The notes under the pieces are model-generated. The model searched no databases. It was given only the letters and a program-made list of their open reading frames with translations, and was not told the DNA's origin. A stretch of 64,000 nucleotides of DNA, from NCBI RefSeq assembly GCF_014696715.1, contig NZ_JACJQO010000022.1, positions 1 to 64,000 on the forward strand. Direction: 5' to 3'. Made by a program: the position numbers and the translations under genes. Numbering within the stretch: position 1 is the stretch's first letter; every line of letters starts with the position of its first letter. This document shows, in pieces, positions 7,726-17,609 of the stretch. The stretch comes from Pseudanabaena sp. FACHB-2040 (lineage in GTDB: Bacteria; Cyanobacteriota; Cyanobacteriia; Phormidesmidales; Phormidesmidaceae).

Positions 7726-9234
7726 CTAGCGGCTGTAAATTCGGGTAAGTTCTCGAATGCGATCGCTAATCTCTTGAGTTAGCAAATCAGAACTGCCGTA
7801 GCGCCAGCGCCAATTGCCAGGAATTTTGCTGGGATCATTCATTCTGGCCCAACCCTCTAGACCTAAGAGATCTTGCAGGGGAATGATCGCCAGGTCGCTA
7901 ACAGTAGACAGCGCCAGCCGAATCAGCACCCAGTTGATCTCGCTAACAGCATCCGGGCTGGCATAGCCCAGGTATTGGGCAAAGAACTGTTTTTCCTCAG
8001 GTCTAAGCGTCGCCCACCAGCCCAACGTAGTGTCGTTGTCATGGGTGCCCGAGTACACAACGCTATTGCGGGCATAGTGGTGGGGCAGATGGGTGTCTTC
8101 GGGGTTGCCGTTAAAGCCAAACATCAGAATCTTCATGCCCGGAAAGTCAAACTGATCGCGCAGAGCCTCGACCTCCGGCGTAATGATCCCCAAGTCTTCA
8201 GCCATGATGGGCAGACTGCCTAGGCGCTCACCCAACGTTTTGAAGAACGCTTCGCCTGGGGCTTTAACCCATTCACCGTTAATTGCTGTGGCTTCTCCCG
8301 CAGGCACTTGCCAGTAGGCTTCAAAGCCTCGAAAATGGTCAACCCGTACAACATCAACATATTGCAGGGTCGCCTTAAAGCGCTGAGTCCACCAATCAAA
8401 CTCGGTGCGCTGACATTCATCCCAATCGTAGACAGGGTTGCCCCAGAGTTGCCCAGTCTCACTAAAGTAGTCGGGCGGCACACCGGCAATGTAGGCCGAC
8501 TCTAGGGTTTCGGGATTGAGCTTGAAGAGTTTGGGGTGAGCCCACACATCAGAGCTGTTGTGGCAGACGTAGATCGAGACATCTCCGACAATTTGGATGC
8601 CTTTGCCGTTGGTATAGGCGCGCAGTCTCGACCACTGCTCAAAAAACTTGAACTGTAAAAAGCGGTGGAACTGAATCTGCTCGTGCAGCGCTTCAGTTTT
8701 AGCCTGCAATGCTTCAGGCTGGCGGCGAGCCACAGCCTCTTCCCACTGGCTCCAAGGTTTGCCGTCATTGGCCTCCAGCAAAGCCATAAACAGGACAAAA
8801 TCATCCAGCCACCAGGCCTGTTCCTGGCAAAACTGGTCAAACTGGGCCTGATTATCCCCAGTCAGTGACGCTTGAAATCGCTCAAAAGCTTTTCCTAGGA
8901 ACTGTCGCTTGTGGGGAATGACCCGGCTAAACTCCACTCGATTGGGGTTGCTGTTGGGCAGCGGCTCCAGTTCATTGGTTTCCAGCAAGCCCTCTTCTAC
9001 CAACCGCTCCAGGCTAATCATCAGCGGGTTGCCCGCAAAAGCGCTGAAGTTCATAGTGTAGGGCGAGTGGTCGTAGCCCGTAGGCCCCAGCGGAAGCACC
9101 TGCCACAGACTTTGACCACTGCGTTTCAGGAAGTCTACAAAATCATAGGCGGCCTGACCCAAATCCCCAATACCGAAGGCACTGGGAAGAGACGTGGGGT
9201 GCAGCAAAACACCGCTGGCGCGTTTAAAACTCAT
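7726..9234 (-). CDS. malQ: 4-alpha-glucanotransferase (amylomaltase)
   Basis: This GH77 enzyme transfers maltooligosaccharide chains and disproportionates alpha-1,4-glucans during glycogen turnover in the cytosol. The start was placed at MSFKRASGVLLHPTSLPS (ATG at 9234), the usual beginning of the family, and gives about 502 residues; the frame extends 30 codons further upstream but without homology-like sequence. Catalytic features are visible in this numbering: nucleophile Asp in VRVDHFRG (about 299), acid/base Glu in MAEDLG (about 346) and the stabilising Asp in GTHDND (about 398). Early conserved segments such as FGIGDLG and WQVLPLGPTG are present. It is flanked by mnmE and a convergent pentapeptide gene. 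Confidence 0.95.
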   Translation of the reverse strand: MSFKRASGVLLHPTSLPSAFGIGDLGQAAYDFVDFLKRSGQSLWQVLPLGPTGYDHSPYTMNFSAFAGNPLMISLERLVEEGLLETNELEPLPNSNPNRVEFSRVIPHKRQFLGKAFERFQASLTGDNQAQFDQFCQEQAWWLDDFVLFMALLEANDGKPWSQWEEAVARRQPEALQAKTEALHEQIQFHRFLQFKFFEQWSRLRAYTNGKGIQIVGDVSIYVCHNSSDVWAHPKLFKLNPETLESAYIAGVPPDYFSETGQLWGNPVYDWDECQRTEFDWWTQRFKATLQYVDVVRVDHFRGFEAYWQVPAGEATAINGEWVKAPGEAFFKTLGERLGSLPIMAEDLGIITPEVEALRDQFDFPGMKILMFGFNGNPEDTHLPHHYARNSVVYSGTHDNDTTLGWWATLRPEEKQFFAQYLGYASPDAVSEINWVLIRLALSTVSDLAIIPLQDLLGLEGWARMNDPSKIPGNWRWRYGSSDLLTQEISDRIRELTRIYSR

Positions 9235-9405
9235 GGCAGACGGGCTGATAAGACAACAGAGGGCGATAGACCTAGAAAGTCCGTAACCCAATCCCTTGAT
9301 AGGGGAAAAACAGCAAAGAGACAACTATCTTTAGGTGGGCTAAAGAATTCGATAGGGTGCCAGAAAGCATTTCGTTCTGCTGTTTACCGCTGTTTCAGCC
9401 CAGCC

Positions 9406-10791
9406 TTACTTGCCAATGCAGAACCGGCTAAAGATCTCGTCTAGCATTGACTCGGTGATCTCATTGCCAGTGATTTCTCCTAGAGCCTGAATTGCAATTC
9501 GCAGGTCAATCGTCCAAAAATCTAGGGGCAGCTGGTTGTTGATAGTTTCCTGCACCTGCTCTAGGGCGGCTTGGGCGCGAGCTAGAGCTGCTGCCTGTCG
9601 TTGGTTGATGGCTAGGTCTAGATTTGCCGCCGACAGATTATCCGCCTGCACGGTTTTGAGGATGGTTTGTTCTAGGGCTTCAATGCCTTGATTTTGGGCG
9701 GCTGCAGTGTAGACAACGGGAAGTGCCGAATCTGGCAGAGTGGGCAAAGAGCTGGAGTCTACCAGATCCAGCTTGTTGACCACAAAGATGAGAGGCCGGT
9801 GTTTGACCGTGTCATACAGCCGCTGATCCTCGGCTGTCCACCCGGCTGCGGCATCGAGGGTGAGCAAAACTAGATCGGCAGACTGGGCCGCTTGGCGGGA
9901 TCGCTCAATGCCCATACGCTCGACCTGATCAGCCGCATCTCGAATCCCTGCCGTATCCAGCACCTGGACTGGGATGCCGCCGACCACTAGCTGAGACTCA
10001 ACCACATCGCGCGTCGTGCCCGGCAGGTCAGTAACGATGGCGCGATCGCAACGGCTCCAGGCATTGAGCAAACTCGATTTACCCACATTGGGGCGACCCA
10101 CAATCGCCACCTTCAGGCCGCTACGCAACAGCTCTCCCTGATGCGCTGTGTCTAAAATGCGGCGTACCTCCGCCAGCGCATCTGTCAGCTGCTGGCAAAT
10201 GGCCGGTTCATCTAGGGGCGGCAGGTCTTCTTCAAAATCAATGCGGGCCTCTACCTCTGCCAGCATATCCAGACAGGCCGAGCGCAAGGTCTGAATCGGC
10301 TGCATCAACCGTCCTTGAAGACCTGCTAGGGCTGCTTGAGCCGCTTGAGGAGACTGAGCCCCGACTAAGTCGGCAATGCCCTCGGCCTGGGTCAGGTCCA
10401 GCCGACCGTTGAGAAAGGCGCGCAGGGTAAATTCTCCGGGCTGGGCCAGCCGGGCTCCTTGGGCAATGCAGAGCTGCTGCACTTGCTGCACCGCCATAAT
10501 GCCGCCATGACAGTGAAACTCCACCACGTCTTCACGGGTGTACGACCGGGGAGTAAGCATGAGCAGCAGCAGCGCCTCGTCGATCACCTGCTGGGTTTGA
10601 GGATGGCAGATATGGCCGTAGAGAATGCGGTGGCTTTCCCATGGCTGCTGGCCTAGTGCTCGAAAGAGGGCCTTTGCGATCGCAACTGCCGTTGCTCCCG
10701 ACAGCCGCACAATGCCGACACTGCCCTGTTGGGGCACAATCGCGGTTGCGATCGCAACAATCGTTTCTCCCTGGGTGATGGAATGAGCCAT
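9406..10791 (-). CDS. mnmE: tRNA-modification GTPase MnmE (TrmE)
   Basis: The 461-residue protein has an N-terminal folate-binding domain (1-120), a helical domain, and an inserted GTPase domain with G1 GRPNVGKS (232-239), G3 DTAGI and G4 NKLD. It ends with the diagnostic CIGK motif. With MnmG it installs 5-carboxymethylaminomethyl groups at wobble uridine 34 of certain tRNAs. All motifs look intact and the length is normal. It lies 171 bp upstream of malQ on the same strand. Confidence 0.96.
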   Translation of the reverse strand: MAHSITQGETIVAIATAIVPQQGSVGIVRLSGATAVAIAKALFRALGQQPWESHRILYGHICHPQTQQVIDEALLLLMLTPRSYTREDVVEFHCHGGIMAVQQVQQLCIAQGARLAQPGEFTLRAFLNGRLDLTQAEGIADLVGAQSPQAAQAALAGLQGRLMQPIQTLRSACLDMLAEVEARIDFEEDLPPLDEPAICQQLTDALAEVRRILDTAHQGELLRSGLKVAIVGRPNVGKSSLLNAWSRCDRAIVTDLPGTTRDVVESQLVVGGIPVQVLDTAGIRDAADQVERMGIERSRQAAQSADLVLLTLDAAAGWTAEDQRLYDTVKHRPLIFVVNKLDLVDSSSLPTLPDSALPVVYTAAAQNQGIEALEQTILKTVQADNLSAANLDLAINQRQAAALARAQAALEQVQETINNQLPLDFWTIDLRIAIQALGEITGNEITESMLDEIFSRFCIGK

Positions 10792-11046
10792 GGCACTCTT
10801 TAATTAAGCCTGATTCCATTGTGGGTGACGGGTTGCGGATTGCGGCGGTTTGAGAGGAGACGCGGAGAGGGGAAGCGGGTGAAGTGGCACAAGGGTTTTA
10901 GAGGCAAAAAGCAGCGATCGATACAATGGGCTATAGGGCTTCTACATTGCTAACTCGCTGGTCTATAGCACTCTCTGTCTTTAGAGATAGAGCGGCCTGA
11001 GTGGGATTGCACTGGCTTCCTAATCTTTTTTCTGAAACTGCGTCTT

Positions 11047-11568
11047 ATGCCGATTCCGACATCTTCTCGAACTGGGCAACAGCGGAACCGTGTGAGATCG
11101 CAGCAAGACTGGCGACGGCGGCTTAAATACTATTATTGGCGTTTGCTGCGGCTTCAGGGCAATCCTCAGGAGATGGCGCGAGGACTGGCCTCGGGCGTTT
11201 TTGCCGGGTGTTTTCCGCTGTTTGGTCTGCAGACGATCATTGGCATTGCGATCGCAACCGTCTTGCGGGGCAACCGGATCTTGGCAGCTGCCGGCACGTG
11301 GATCAGCAATCCGCTGACCTACGTGCCGCTGTTTGCTTTTAACTATCAAGTAGGGCACCGGGCTCTGGGCGGTGGGCCTGGAGTAGCTTTTACCGACCTC
11401 GGTACTTTAAGGGCCTGGATGGAGATGGGCACCGAAGTCACTAGCCGACTAATGCTGGGCAGCACCATCGTGGGCCTATTGACTAGCCTCTTTAGCTACT
11501 ACCTGGGCAGCGTGCTGCTGCGCCGTCTCCACGAACGCCGCAAACGTGCCCGGCTACGTCAGCGATAG
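11047..11568 (+). CDS. DUF2062 membrane protein
   Basis: The 173-residue protein has an N-terminal basic stretch, then the DUF2062 core: a GNPQEMARGLASGVFAGCFP-type segment followed by hydrophobic helices (GLQTIIGIAIATVLRGN, ISNPLTYVPLFAF) and a last helix near 135-155. DUF2062 proteins are small integral membrane proteins of unknown function, sometimes attached to glycosyltransferases. The C-terminus is Arg-rich. Its end overlaps the convergent gene at 11559-11948 by 10 bp. Confidence 0.82.
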   Translation: MPIPTSSRTGQQRNRVRSQQDWRRRLKYYYWRLLRLQGNPQEMARGLASGVFAGCFPLFGLQTIIGIAIATVLRGNRILAAAGTWISNPLTYVPLFAFNYQVGHRALGGGPGVAFTDLGTLRAWMEMGTEVTSRLMLGSTIVGLLTSLFSYYLGSVLLRRLHERRKRARLRQR

Positions 11569-11948
11569 GCCGCTGCCAGTTCGCAGGTGCTGGGATCTGG
11601 CTGCTGATAGATCGCGTTTACAGCTTTTGAGGCTTTGCCAGGGAGAATGCGATCGCCCGTCTCTGCAATCCTGAGGGCCTCACATCCAGGCGGTGCCGGA
11701 AAGACACAGGCCAGCTTGGCAGCCAGTGGTGGCGGCGCTTCAAACAGCACACTTGTAAAAGAGCCATCATTATGACGGCTGAGCAGCCGCGCCTGCTGCT
11801 CAAACAGCCGCAGCGCTACCACCGGATATACCTGTTGGGGAATGCCTAGCAGCGCCCAACCTTTGCTGTCTTTGGCGCGCCGAAAGCGAATGGTAGACCA
11901 GGCAGGGGGAGTTGAGACCGAAATAGAAGCGGTTGCCACAGTAGACAT
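11559..11948 (-). CDS. Hypothetical protein
   Basis: About 129 residues from the ATG at 11948 (MSTVATASISVSTPP); 20 more codons are open upstream but lack a plausible context. The protein has no membrane helix, signal peptide or motif that I recognise. The middle (FRRAKDSKGWALLGIPQQVYPVVALRLFE) and the Cys-containing Pro-rich part (CVFPAPPGCEAL) look structured. The frame is intact and overlaps the convergent DUF2062 gene by 10 bp. No function is assigned. Confidence 0.55.
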   Translation of the reverse strand: MSTVATASISVSTPPAWSTIRFRRAKDSKGWALLGIPQQVYPVVALRLFEQQARLLSRHNDGSFTSVLFEAPPPLAAKLACVFPAPPGCEALRIAETGDRILPGKASKAVNAIYQQPDPSTCELAAAYR

Positions 11949-12059
11949 AAGCAGAATCTCAGAACGCAGGCTGACGAAGATCTCATACGTGATTCCAGCA
12001 TAGATCATATGTACTATACTGTCAGCCCCCTCGCTTCCCTGCCGTCACTCGTTACCGCT

Positions 12060-12623
12060 ATGCATCTCCCCCCATTTGAAAGCCCTTGGCGCATCTCTAT
12101 TGTTGGCTGCTCCGGCGTGGGCAAGACTACCTTGGCCCGGCATCTAGCCACACAGCTGCAAATTTCCCACATTGAAATGGATGGTCTGTTTTGGTATCCC
12201 CACTGGCAGGCAGCGCAAACGGAAGAATTTCGCGATCGCATTAGCCACGCCGTTGCCCAACCGGAATGGGTGATCGATGGAAACTACCGCCAAGCTAGAG
12301 ATCTAGTCTGGCAGCGGGCGACCCTAATTCTCTGGCTAGACTATCCGCGCTGGCGGGTAATGCAGCAGATTATCTGGCGCACCTGTAAGCGAGTTGTGCT
12401 GGCCCAGCCCCTATGGAACGACAACCGGGAGAACTGGCGGCAGGCTTTTTTTAGCCGCGACTCCATGATTTACTACGCCTGGTCCACGCACCCTCAAAGG
12501 CGAGAAGAATACAACTGGCTTTTCAGCCTGAGTGAGTTTGAAGGGCGGGTGGTGCGGCTGCGATCGCGTCAAGAAACTGAGGCTTTTCTAAACCAGCTGC
12601 CCACGTCTTCAAAAACGCCTTAG
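12060..12623 (+). CDS. P-loop NTPase, adenylate-kinase/FlaR-like
   Basis: About 187 residues from the ATG at 12060; an earlier in-frame ATG at 12009 is possible but adds low-information sequence. A P-loop close to the N-terminus (IVGCSGVGKTTLARHLA) is followed by an acidic segment (HIEMDGLFWYPHW), VIDGNYR and a LILWLDYPRW strand. This pattern is seen in the topology-modulation (FlaR) family of adenylate-kinase-like proteins. A small-molecule kinase role is plausible but the substrate is unknown. It is 80 bp upstream of glgA on the same strand. Confidence 0.75.
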   Translation: MHLPPFESPWRISIVGCSGVGKTTLARHLATQLQISHIEMDGLFWYPHWQAAQTEEFRDRISHAVAQPEWVIDGNYRQARDLVWQRATLILWLDYPRWRVMQQIIWRTCKRVVLAQPLWNDNRENWRQAFFSRDSMIYYAWSTHPQRREEYNWLFSLSEFEGRVVRLRSRQETEAFLNQLPTSSKTP

Positions 12624-12703
12624 CCCCTCCGCCTACTAGGCATAAACTCCCTCCCCCCGTAGACTGAGGGAAAGGTGAAAAAAAACTAAGCACCGGGGAA
12701 ATC

Positions 12704-14176
12704 ATGCGGATTCTTTTTGTGGCAGCCGAAGCAGCCCCTGTCGCCAAGGTAGGCGGTATGGGCGACGTAGTGGGGTCTCTTCCCAAAGTGCTCCGGAAGA
12801 TGGGGCACGACGTGCGGATTTTCATGCCCTACTACGGCTTTATGGCTGACAAGGTTGAGATTCCGAGTGAGCCTGTCTGGAAGGGGACTGCGATGTTTAA
12901 CGACTTCGCAGTCTACGAAACAGTTCTGCCCAAGTCCGACGTGCCTCTATATCTCTTCGGCCATCCTGCCTTTGATCCGCGTCGAGTCTATGGTGGTGAA
13001 GACGAGGACTGGCGGTTCACCTTCTTTTCCAACGGCGCGGCAGAGTTTGCCTGGAACCACTGGAAGCCTGAGGTGATTCACTGTCACGACTGGCATACCG
13101 GCATGATCCCCGTTTGGATGCACCAGTCACCTGATATTTCCACAGTCTTCACTATTCACAACCTGGCTTACCAAGGACCGTGGCGCTGGAAACTAGAGCA
13201 GATGACCTGGTGCCCCTGGTATATGCAGGGCCACAACGTGATGGCTGCTGCAGTTCAGTTTGCCGATCGGGTAAATACCGTCTCTCCCACCTATGCTCAG
13301 CAGATTCAGACTGTTGACTATGGCGAGAAGCTAGAGGGGCTGTTGTCCTTTGTCGGTGGCAAACTCAGCGGCATTCTCAACGGCATTGATCCCGATAGCT
13401 TCGACCCGGCAGCCGACTCCTACATCGTCAAAAACTTCACGGCAGAGACGCTAGAAGATCGACGCGCTAACAAAATTGCGCTGCAGGAAGAGCTGGGCCT
13501 AGAGGTCAATTCCAAAGCGTTTGTGGTGGGTCTGGTCGGCCGCTTGGTCGAGCAGAAGGGACTGGACTTAGTGCTGCAAATTCTGGATCGGTTCATGGCC
13601 TACACCGATGCTCAGTTTGTGCTGCTGGGAACGGGCGATCGCTATTACGAAACCCAGATGTGGCAGCTAGCCAGCCGCTTTCGCGGGCGCATGGCAACTT
13701 ACCTGCTCTATAGCGAAGGCTTAGGCCGACGCATTTACGCTGGGGCCGATGCCTTTTTGATGCCCTCGCGGTTTGAGCCCTGCGGCATCAGTCAGATGAT
13801 TGCGATGCGCTATGGCTGTGTGCCCATTGTCAGACGAACAGGTGGGCTAGTAGATACCGTGCAGCACAACGACCCGATGAACCATACGGGGACCGGCTAC
13901 TGCTTCGACCGCTACGAACCGCTCGACCTCTATACTTGCCTGATCAGGGCTTGGGAAGGCTTCCGCTACAAAGATGCTTGGCAGGAACTGCAGCAGCGGG
14001 ACATGGCCACAGACTTTAGCTGGAAAAAGTCAGCCCTAGACTATATCAGGCTCTACAGCGATCTCTTGGGTCTCAACTACGAAGATCAGGTGCCTCAGTC
14101 TCTCCCGGAAAGTCTAGAAACCGCTGGAGAAGAGTCTGTAATGAGTGAGGTAATCGAGGTGCCCGTCAAGGCTTAA
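12704..14176 (+). CDS. glgA: Glycogen synthase (GT5 family)
   Basis: The 490-residue ADP-glucose:glycogen glucosyltransferase starts at the canonical [20 protein letters not shown]. The KxGGMGDV motif (15-22) binds ADP-glucose. The HCHDWHTG and [10 protein letters not shown] segments, the [14 protein letters not shown] second-domain start and the [11 protein letters not shown] acceptor-side motif are all present. It elongates glycogen, the main carbon store of cyanobacteria. The ATG follows a GGGGAAAT purine-rich stretch. The C-terminal 35 residues form an acidic tail. It is followed after 12 bp by a histidine phosphatase gene, suggesting co-transcription. Confidence 0.95.
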   Translation: MRILFVAAEAAPVAKVGGMGDVVGSLPKVLRKMGHDVRIFMPYYGFMADKVEIPSEPVWKGTAMFNDFAVYETVLPKSDVPLYLFGHPAFDPRRVYGGEDEDWRFTFFSNGAAEFAWNHWKPEVIHCHDWHTGMIPVWMHQSPDISTVFTIHNLAYQGPWRWKLEQMTWCPWYMQGHNVMAAAVQFADRVNTVSPTYAQQIQTVDYGEKLEGLLSFVGGKLSGILNGIDPDSFDPAADSYIVKNFTAETLEDRRANKIALQEELGLEVNSKAFVVGLVGRLVEQKGLDLVLQILDRFMAYTDAQFVLLGTGDRYYETQMWQLASRFRGRMATYLLYSEGLGRRIYAGADAFLMPSRFEPCGISQMIAMRYGCVPIVRRTGGLVDTVQHNDPMNHTGTGYCFDRYEPLDLYTCLIRAWEGFRYKDAWQELQQRDMATDFSWKKSALDYIRLYSDLLGLNYEDQVPQSLPESLETAGEESVMSEVIEVPVKA

Positions 14177-14188
14177 AAGGCTCACCCT

Positions 14189-14923
14189 GTGGCACCGCCT
14201 TTTCTCCAGATACTGCTGATCCGCCATGCCGAGTCGGAGGGCAACCCAGAAGGCCGGATGGTGGGCTGGCAGCCTACGCCGCTAACGGCAGTCGGGCGGC
14301 AACAGGCAGCAGCGCTGGGCCAGCGGCTGCTGGATCTGTCTTGGCAGCCTACCCACATTTACTGCAGTCCGCTTCTGCGATCTAAGGAAACGCTGCGAGG
14401 GATGGTAGCCAAGTTTGGCTGGGCCCTGCCTGACGCGGCAGCTCTGTTAAGTTCAGATGAAGACACACCGCTGCAGCCCTTACCCATTCCTTTAGTTTGG
14501 GCAGAGGAGCTGAAAGAGTATCAAAACGGGGTGTTTCAGGGATTGACCTGGGCAGAGGCACAGCAAAATTACCCCGACCTCTGCCAGCAATTAGAAGCTT
14601 CGCGGGACTGGCTCCCCATTCCTGGCGCTGAAACTTTAGAGCAGGGCCGGGCTAGAGCGGTTCAGTTTGTCGAGCACCTACTGAACCAGCATCAAAACGG
14701 CGATCGCATCTGGATCATCAGCCATCACTGGCTGTTGCAGCAGGTACTATCGGGGCTGCTGGGGTGCGATCGCACCTGGGGCTTTGCCATCTCCTACACG
14801 GCTTTGTTTGAGCTTTGGCTAGATCGTCAGCGCTGGCAAGCAGACGACCACAATCTTTGGAATAGTGAGCTTTGGCAAGTAAAACGGTTTAACGATTGTC
14901 AACATCTCCATCGCTCACTATAA
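14189..14923 (+). CDS. Histidine phosphatase (phosphoglycerate-mutase-like) family protein
   Basis: The 244-residue protein starts with GTG at 14189, 12 bp after the glgA stop. It has the catalytic RHAESEGN motif (LLIRHAESEGNPEG, about 11-22), a second Arg/substrate region (YCSPLLRSKET) and the late catalytic His in IISHHWLLQQ. An insertion is present around 85-110. Members dephosphorylate sugar phosphates, nucleotides or cobalamin precursors. The glgA neighbourhood would fit a sugar-phosphate substrate but does not prove it. Confidence 0.82.
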   Translation: MAPPFLQILLIRHAESEGNPEGRMVGWQPTPLTAVGRQQAAALGQRLLDLSWQPTHIYCSPLLRSKETLRGMVAKFGWALPDAAALLSSDEDTPLQPLPIPLVWAEELKEYQNGVFQGLTWAEAQQNYPDLCQQLEASRDWLPIPGAETLEQGRARAVQFVEHLLNQHQNGDRIWIISHHWLLQQVLSGLLGCDRTWGFAISYTALFELWLDRQRWQADDHNLWNSELWQVKRFNDCQHLHRSL

Positions 14924-14955
14924 TTCGGGGATCATGACCGTTAGGATCAGGGCAA

Positions 14956-15852
14956 ATGGGCCATTCTACCCAGCCTCCCTCTGGATCAATCCCGATGCAA
15001 TCTATCGACGATATCTACTGCCAGGCTCGCCAAGGCAGCATTGCCGCCATCATTCAGATATTGAATGATAAGTTGGCCGACTCTAATATCCGTACCCGTG
15101 CGGTCTTGGATCAGGGTATTTTGCAGCTGCTGTGTGAGGCCCCCTCGCCTGAGCAGCTCCCCCAAGATAAGGTCGTCGACCGGGTCAAAGCCTTGCTAGA
15201 GGGCATGAGCCCCCGGAGCATTGGCCGGGTCAATATCAATGGCCGCATTGTGCAGGAGCAGCAGCTGCTCTGGCTCGATGAGATCAAGCGCGACCCCCAA
15301 AACCAGCTGCTTTGGTCAGAGCTGGTGACGCTGCAAAAACCTAATCCAGCAGTGCGGCTCTGGCAGGATATGCGCCTACCTCGCCAGCGCGGGCCCTATA
15401 TCAATGTGCCCGCCAGTAAGACTAGCTCAGGCAACATCGGCTTTTGGCGAGGATTAATCGGCGGCGTCAGCCTGTGTGTGTTTCTAGTGCTGATGGGCTG
15501 GGTGCTCAAAGACTGGTTGGGCTTGGCAAACGGCCCTTTTGCTAACTTGAACAATCAGGAGCAGACAACCCCTGCCGCCGCTCCAGCCCCTGAGTCGATT
15601 GATCCCTTCGCTCAGGCAGTGCGGATTGCCCAGCAGGCGGCAAACGACGGTCAGACGGCCAGCACAGCAGCGGCATGGCTAGACTTGGCCTCTCGCTGGC
15701 AGCGCGCCTCAGATTTAATGGCTGAGGTACCGCCCGAAGATGCCCGCTATGCTACAGCTCAAGAACGGGTGCAGGCTTATCGGCAAAACAGCAGCATGGC
15801 CCTACAGCAGTCAGAACAGCTACAGGCAAGCCCTGAACCCGCTGCTCCATAA
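14956..15852 (+). CDS. Cyanobacterial conserved protein with one membrane helix
   Basis: About 298 residues; a second ATG at 14995 (MQSIDDIYCQARQGS) may be the true start, since conserved-looking sequence begins there. The N-terminal ~140 residues are soluble and helical (IAAIIQILNDKLADSNIRTRAV, then VDRVKALLEGMSPRSIGRVNINGRI). One membrane helix lies at about 165-187, followed by a Pro/Ala linker and a helical region ending in a Pro/Ala tail. The layout suggests a cytosolic domain anchored in a membrane. I know similar sequences only as cyanobacterial proteins of unknown function. Confidence 0.7.
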   Translation: MGHSTQPPSGSIPMQSIDDIYCQARQGSIAAIIQILNDKLADSNIRTRAVLDQGILQLLCEAPSPEQLPQDKVVDRVKALLEGMSPRSIGRVNINGRIVQEQQLLWLDEIKRDPQNQLLWSELVTLQKPNPAVRLWQDMRLPRQRGPYINVPASKTSSGNIGFWRGLIGGVSLCVFLVLMGWVLKDWLGLANGPFANLNNQEQTTPAAAPAPESIDPFAQAVRIAQQAANDGQTASTAAAWLDLASRWQRASDLMAEVPPEDARYATAQERVQAYRQNSSMALQQSEQLQASPEPAAP

Positions 15853-16017
15853 GGTGTAAGCAGTGGCATAGGAGTCTTTGCCGTACGGTCGCGATCGCAA
15901 CCGTGCCCTGAACATCCCTGGCTAGGCAACAAAAGCATTCAGAAGCTAGAGGGCAAACTCTCCCAGGAAGATTATCGTTAGGAAAATCAATTTGCCCTTA
16001 GCTAACTGTTACTGCCT

Positions 16018-16233
16018 ATGGCCGTTTCCCCACAAGACTTCTATTCGACTCAGCCCAAAGCCATCGCCCCCGAATATCTAGAAGCCTACGCTGAGCAAGA
16101 TGCGATCGCAGGTCGTCCCAATCCACGCTTCAAGCAGTCGTCGATCTACTGCAGCCGCTATCTCCAGGTGCGCGTTGATCAGGTTGGGCCAGAAAGCCTG
16201 ACCGACGCAGAGTGGGATCTGACCATCTTTTAA
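16018..16233 (+). CDS. Small hypothetical cyanobacterial protein
   Basis: The 71-residue protein is compact and unrelated to a known domain that I can name. It is rich in aromatic residues (PQDFYSTQPKAIAPEYLEAY, SSIYCSRYLQVRVDQVG) and ends with DAEWDLTIF. No membrane segment is present. It occupies its own space: 165 bp separate it from the upstream gene, and the convergent CobO gene ends 23 bp away. Its coding quality looks real, with a HIP1 site inside, but function is unknown. Confidence 0.6.
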   Translation: MAVSPQDFYSTQPKAIAPEYLEAYAEQDAIAGRPNPRFKQSSIYCSRYLQVRVDQVGPESLTDAEWDLTIF

Positions 16234-16255
16234 GCAGCAAACCACCCAAAATCCC

Positions 16256-17386
16256 CTAAAAATCTACGCCACGCTTCAGGTCAATACCTTTCTCAGCGTA
16301 ATGCTTGTGGCAAAACACCTCTGAGTGAGCACTGGCTAGCGCAAAGTAGGCAGGGGGCTTCTTGCAGCGTCCGGTGATGATAACTTCGGTGTCTTTGGGC
16401 TTACGCAGCAGCGCCTGCACGATTGGCTCCTCGGGCAGCAGCTCTAAATCGACTGTAGGGTTTAGCTCGTCGAGAATGATCGTTTTGTAGAGGCCCGATG
16501 CGATCGCAGTGCGGGCAGTTTCCCAGCCCCGCTCTGCTTCAACGTAGTCAATCTCTTGCTGCTGTCCTCGCCAGACAATGGCATCGCGGCCACAGCGCTG
16601 GTGGTCTACCAGGTTGGGATAGCTCTTGCGTAGGGCAGCAATGGCAGCATCTTCGGTGTAGCCGTTGCCACCCTTGAGCCACTGCATCACCAACACCCGG
16701 TGCGACTTGTCCTGACTGATGCCGCGACCGATGGCCTGCAGCGCTTTGCCCAGGGCGCTAGTCGATTTGCCCTTGCCATCTCCGGTATAGATTTCAATGC
16801 CGTCTATGCCAGCCTCCCCGTGTTGTTGCGGCTTCATTTCAGAGTGCAGGTCGGCAATCTCCAGCAGCGGTTGGGGTGCGCCTCGACCCGTGGCAATGAT
16901 TTCTAGGTGTTCTGGCTTACGCTGCAGGCTGCGCACCACCTCGTCTAGAGGCAGCAGACCCAGATCCAGCACCGGATTAATCTCATCCAGCACCACCACC
17001 GAGTAGAGGCCCGATGCGATCGCACCTTTAGCCACATCCCATCCCCGTTGAGCTTCCTGCTTATCAAAGCGAGTGATGTCTTGGGGACCAAAAAATTCCG
17101 CCCGTCCAGTGCGCACCTGGTCAATCAGGTGGGGAAACCCTCGCTGCAGCGCTTCAATGGCAGCATCTTCATCATAGGTACGGCCTGGCCCCTTCAAAAA
17201 CCGTAGCAGCAGCACCCGGCTCTCCATCTCCATAAAGTGGTGAATGCCCAGCCCAATCGAGCGCAGCACCACACCGAGGGCTACCTGAGACTTGCCCTTG
17301 CCCTCCCCGTCGTAGACGTGGATTTGCCCTGTTAGTCGCTCGCTGTTTTGCTGCGCTGTCCGAATGCCGATGCCGCTTCTGATCAT
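16256..17386 (-). CDS. Tandem CobO-type corrinoid adenosyltransferase / P-loop protein
   Basis: About 376 residues from ATG 17386 (MIRSGIGIRTAQQN). The protein contains two complete CobO-like domains in tandem. Each has its own P-loop (GEGKGKS near 29-35 and GDGKGKS near 201-207), a YDEDAAIEALQRGFPHL or YTEDAAIAALRKSYPNL segment, a strand with VLDEINPVLDL or ILDELNPTVDL, and an IIATGRG or VIITGRC motif. Single-domain CobO (BtuR) adenosylates Co(I) corrinoids on the path to adenosylcobalamin. Most cyanobacteria make pseudocobalamin, so a corrinoid role is plausible. Only part of the second copy keeps the usual end, and the two halves may have diverged. Confidence 0.82.
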   Translation of the reverse strand: MIRSGIGIRTAQQNSERLTGQIHVYDGEGKGKSQVALGVVLRSIGLGIHHFMEMESRVLLLRFLKGPGRTYDEDAAIEALQRGFPHLIDQVRTGRAEFFGPQDITRFDKQEAQRGWDVAKGAIASGLYSVVVLDEINPVLDLGLLPLDEVVRSLQRKPEHLEIIATGRGAPQPLLEIADLHSEMKPQQHGEAGIDGIEIYTGDGKGKSTSALGKALQAIGRGISQDKSHRVLVMQWLKGGNGYTEDAAIAALRKSYPNLVDHQRCGRDAIVWRGQQQEIDYVEAERGWETARTAIASGLYKTIILDELNPTVDLELLPEEPIVQALLRKPKDTEVIITGRCKKPPAYFALASAHSEVFCHKHYAEKGIDLKRGVDF

Positions 17387-17609
17387 TGTGTTCGAATATG
17401 ATTGTGAGGCCCAACTCAAGATTCTATCGGAACCTGAAAGCGCACCATCACGCTTCCCTAGAGCCTAAGCGGTTTTGGCGCTGCCTGCCTCTCGCACAAA
17501 GGGGGGATCAACCCGCAATCATTTTGAGAATCTAGGCCATAATTAAGCTCGCTCACCCGCAATCAGTCCTTTGCCTGCTTGCCCAGTGTTGCCCTGACGG
17601 TGTCTGGCT

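Noticed and set aside
8911-9444. 177-residue plus-strand open frame opposite malQ
   Set aside because: It is antisense to a certain gene and has no recognisable features.
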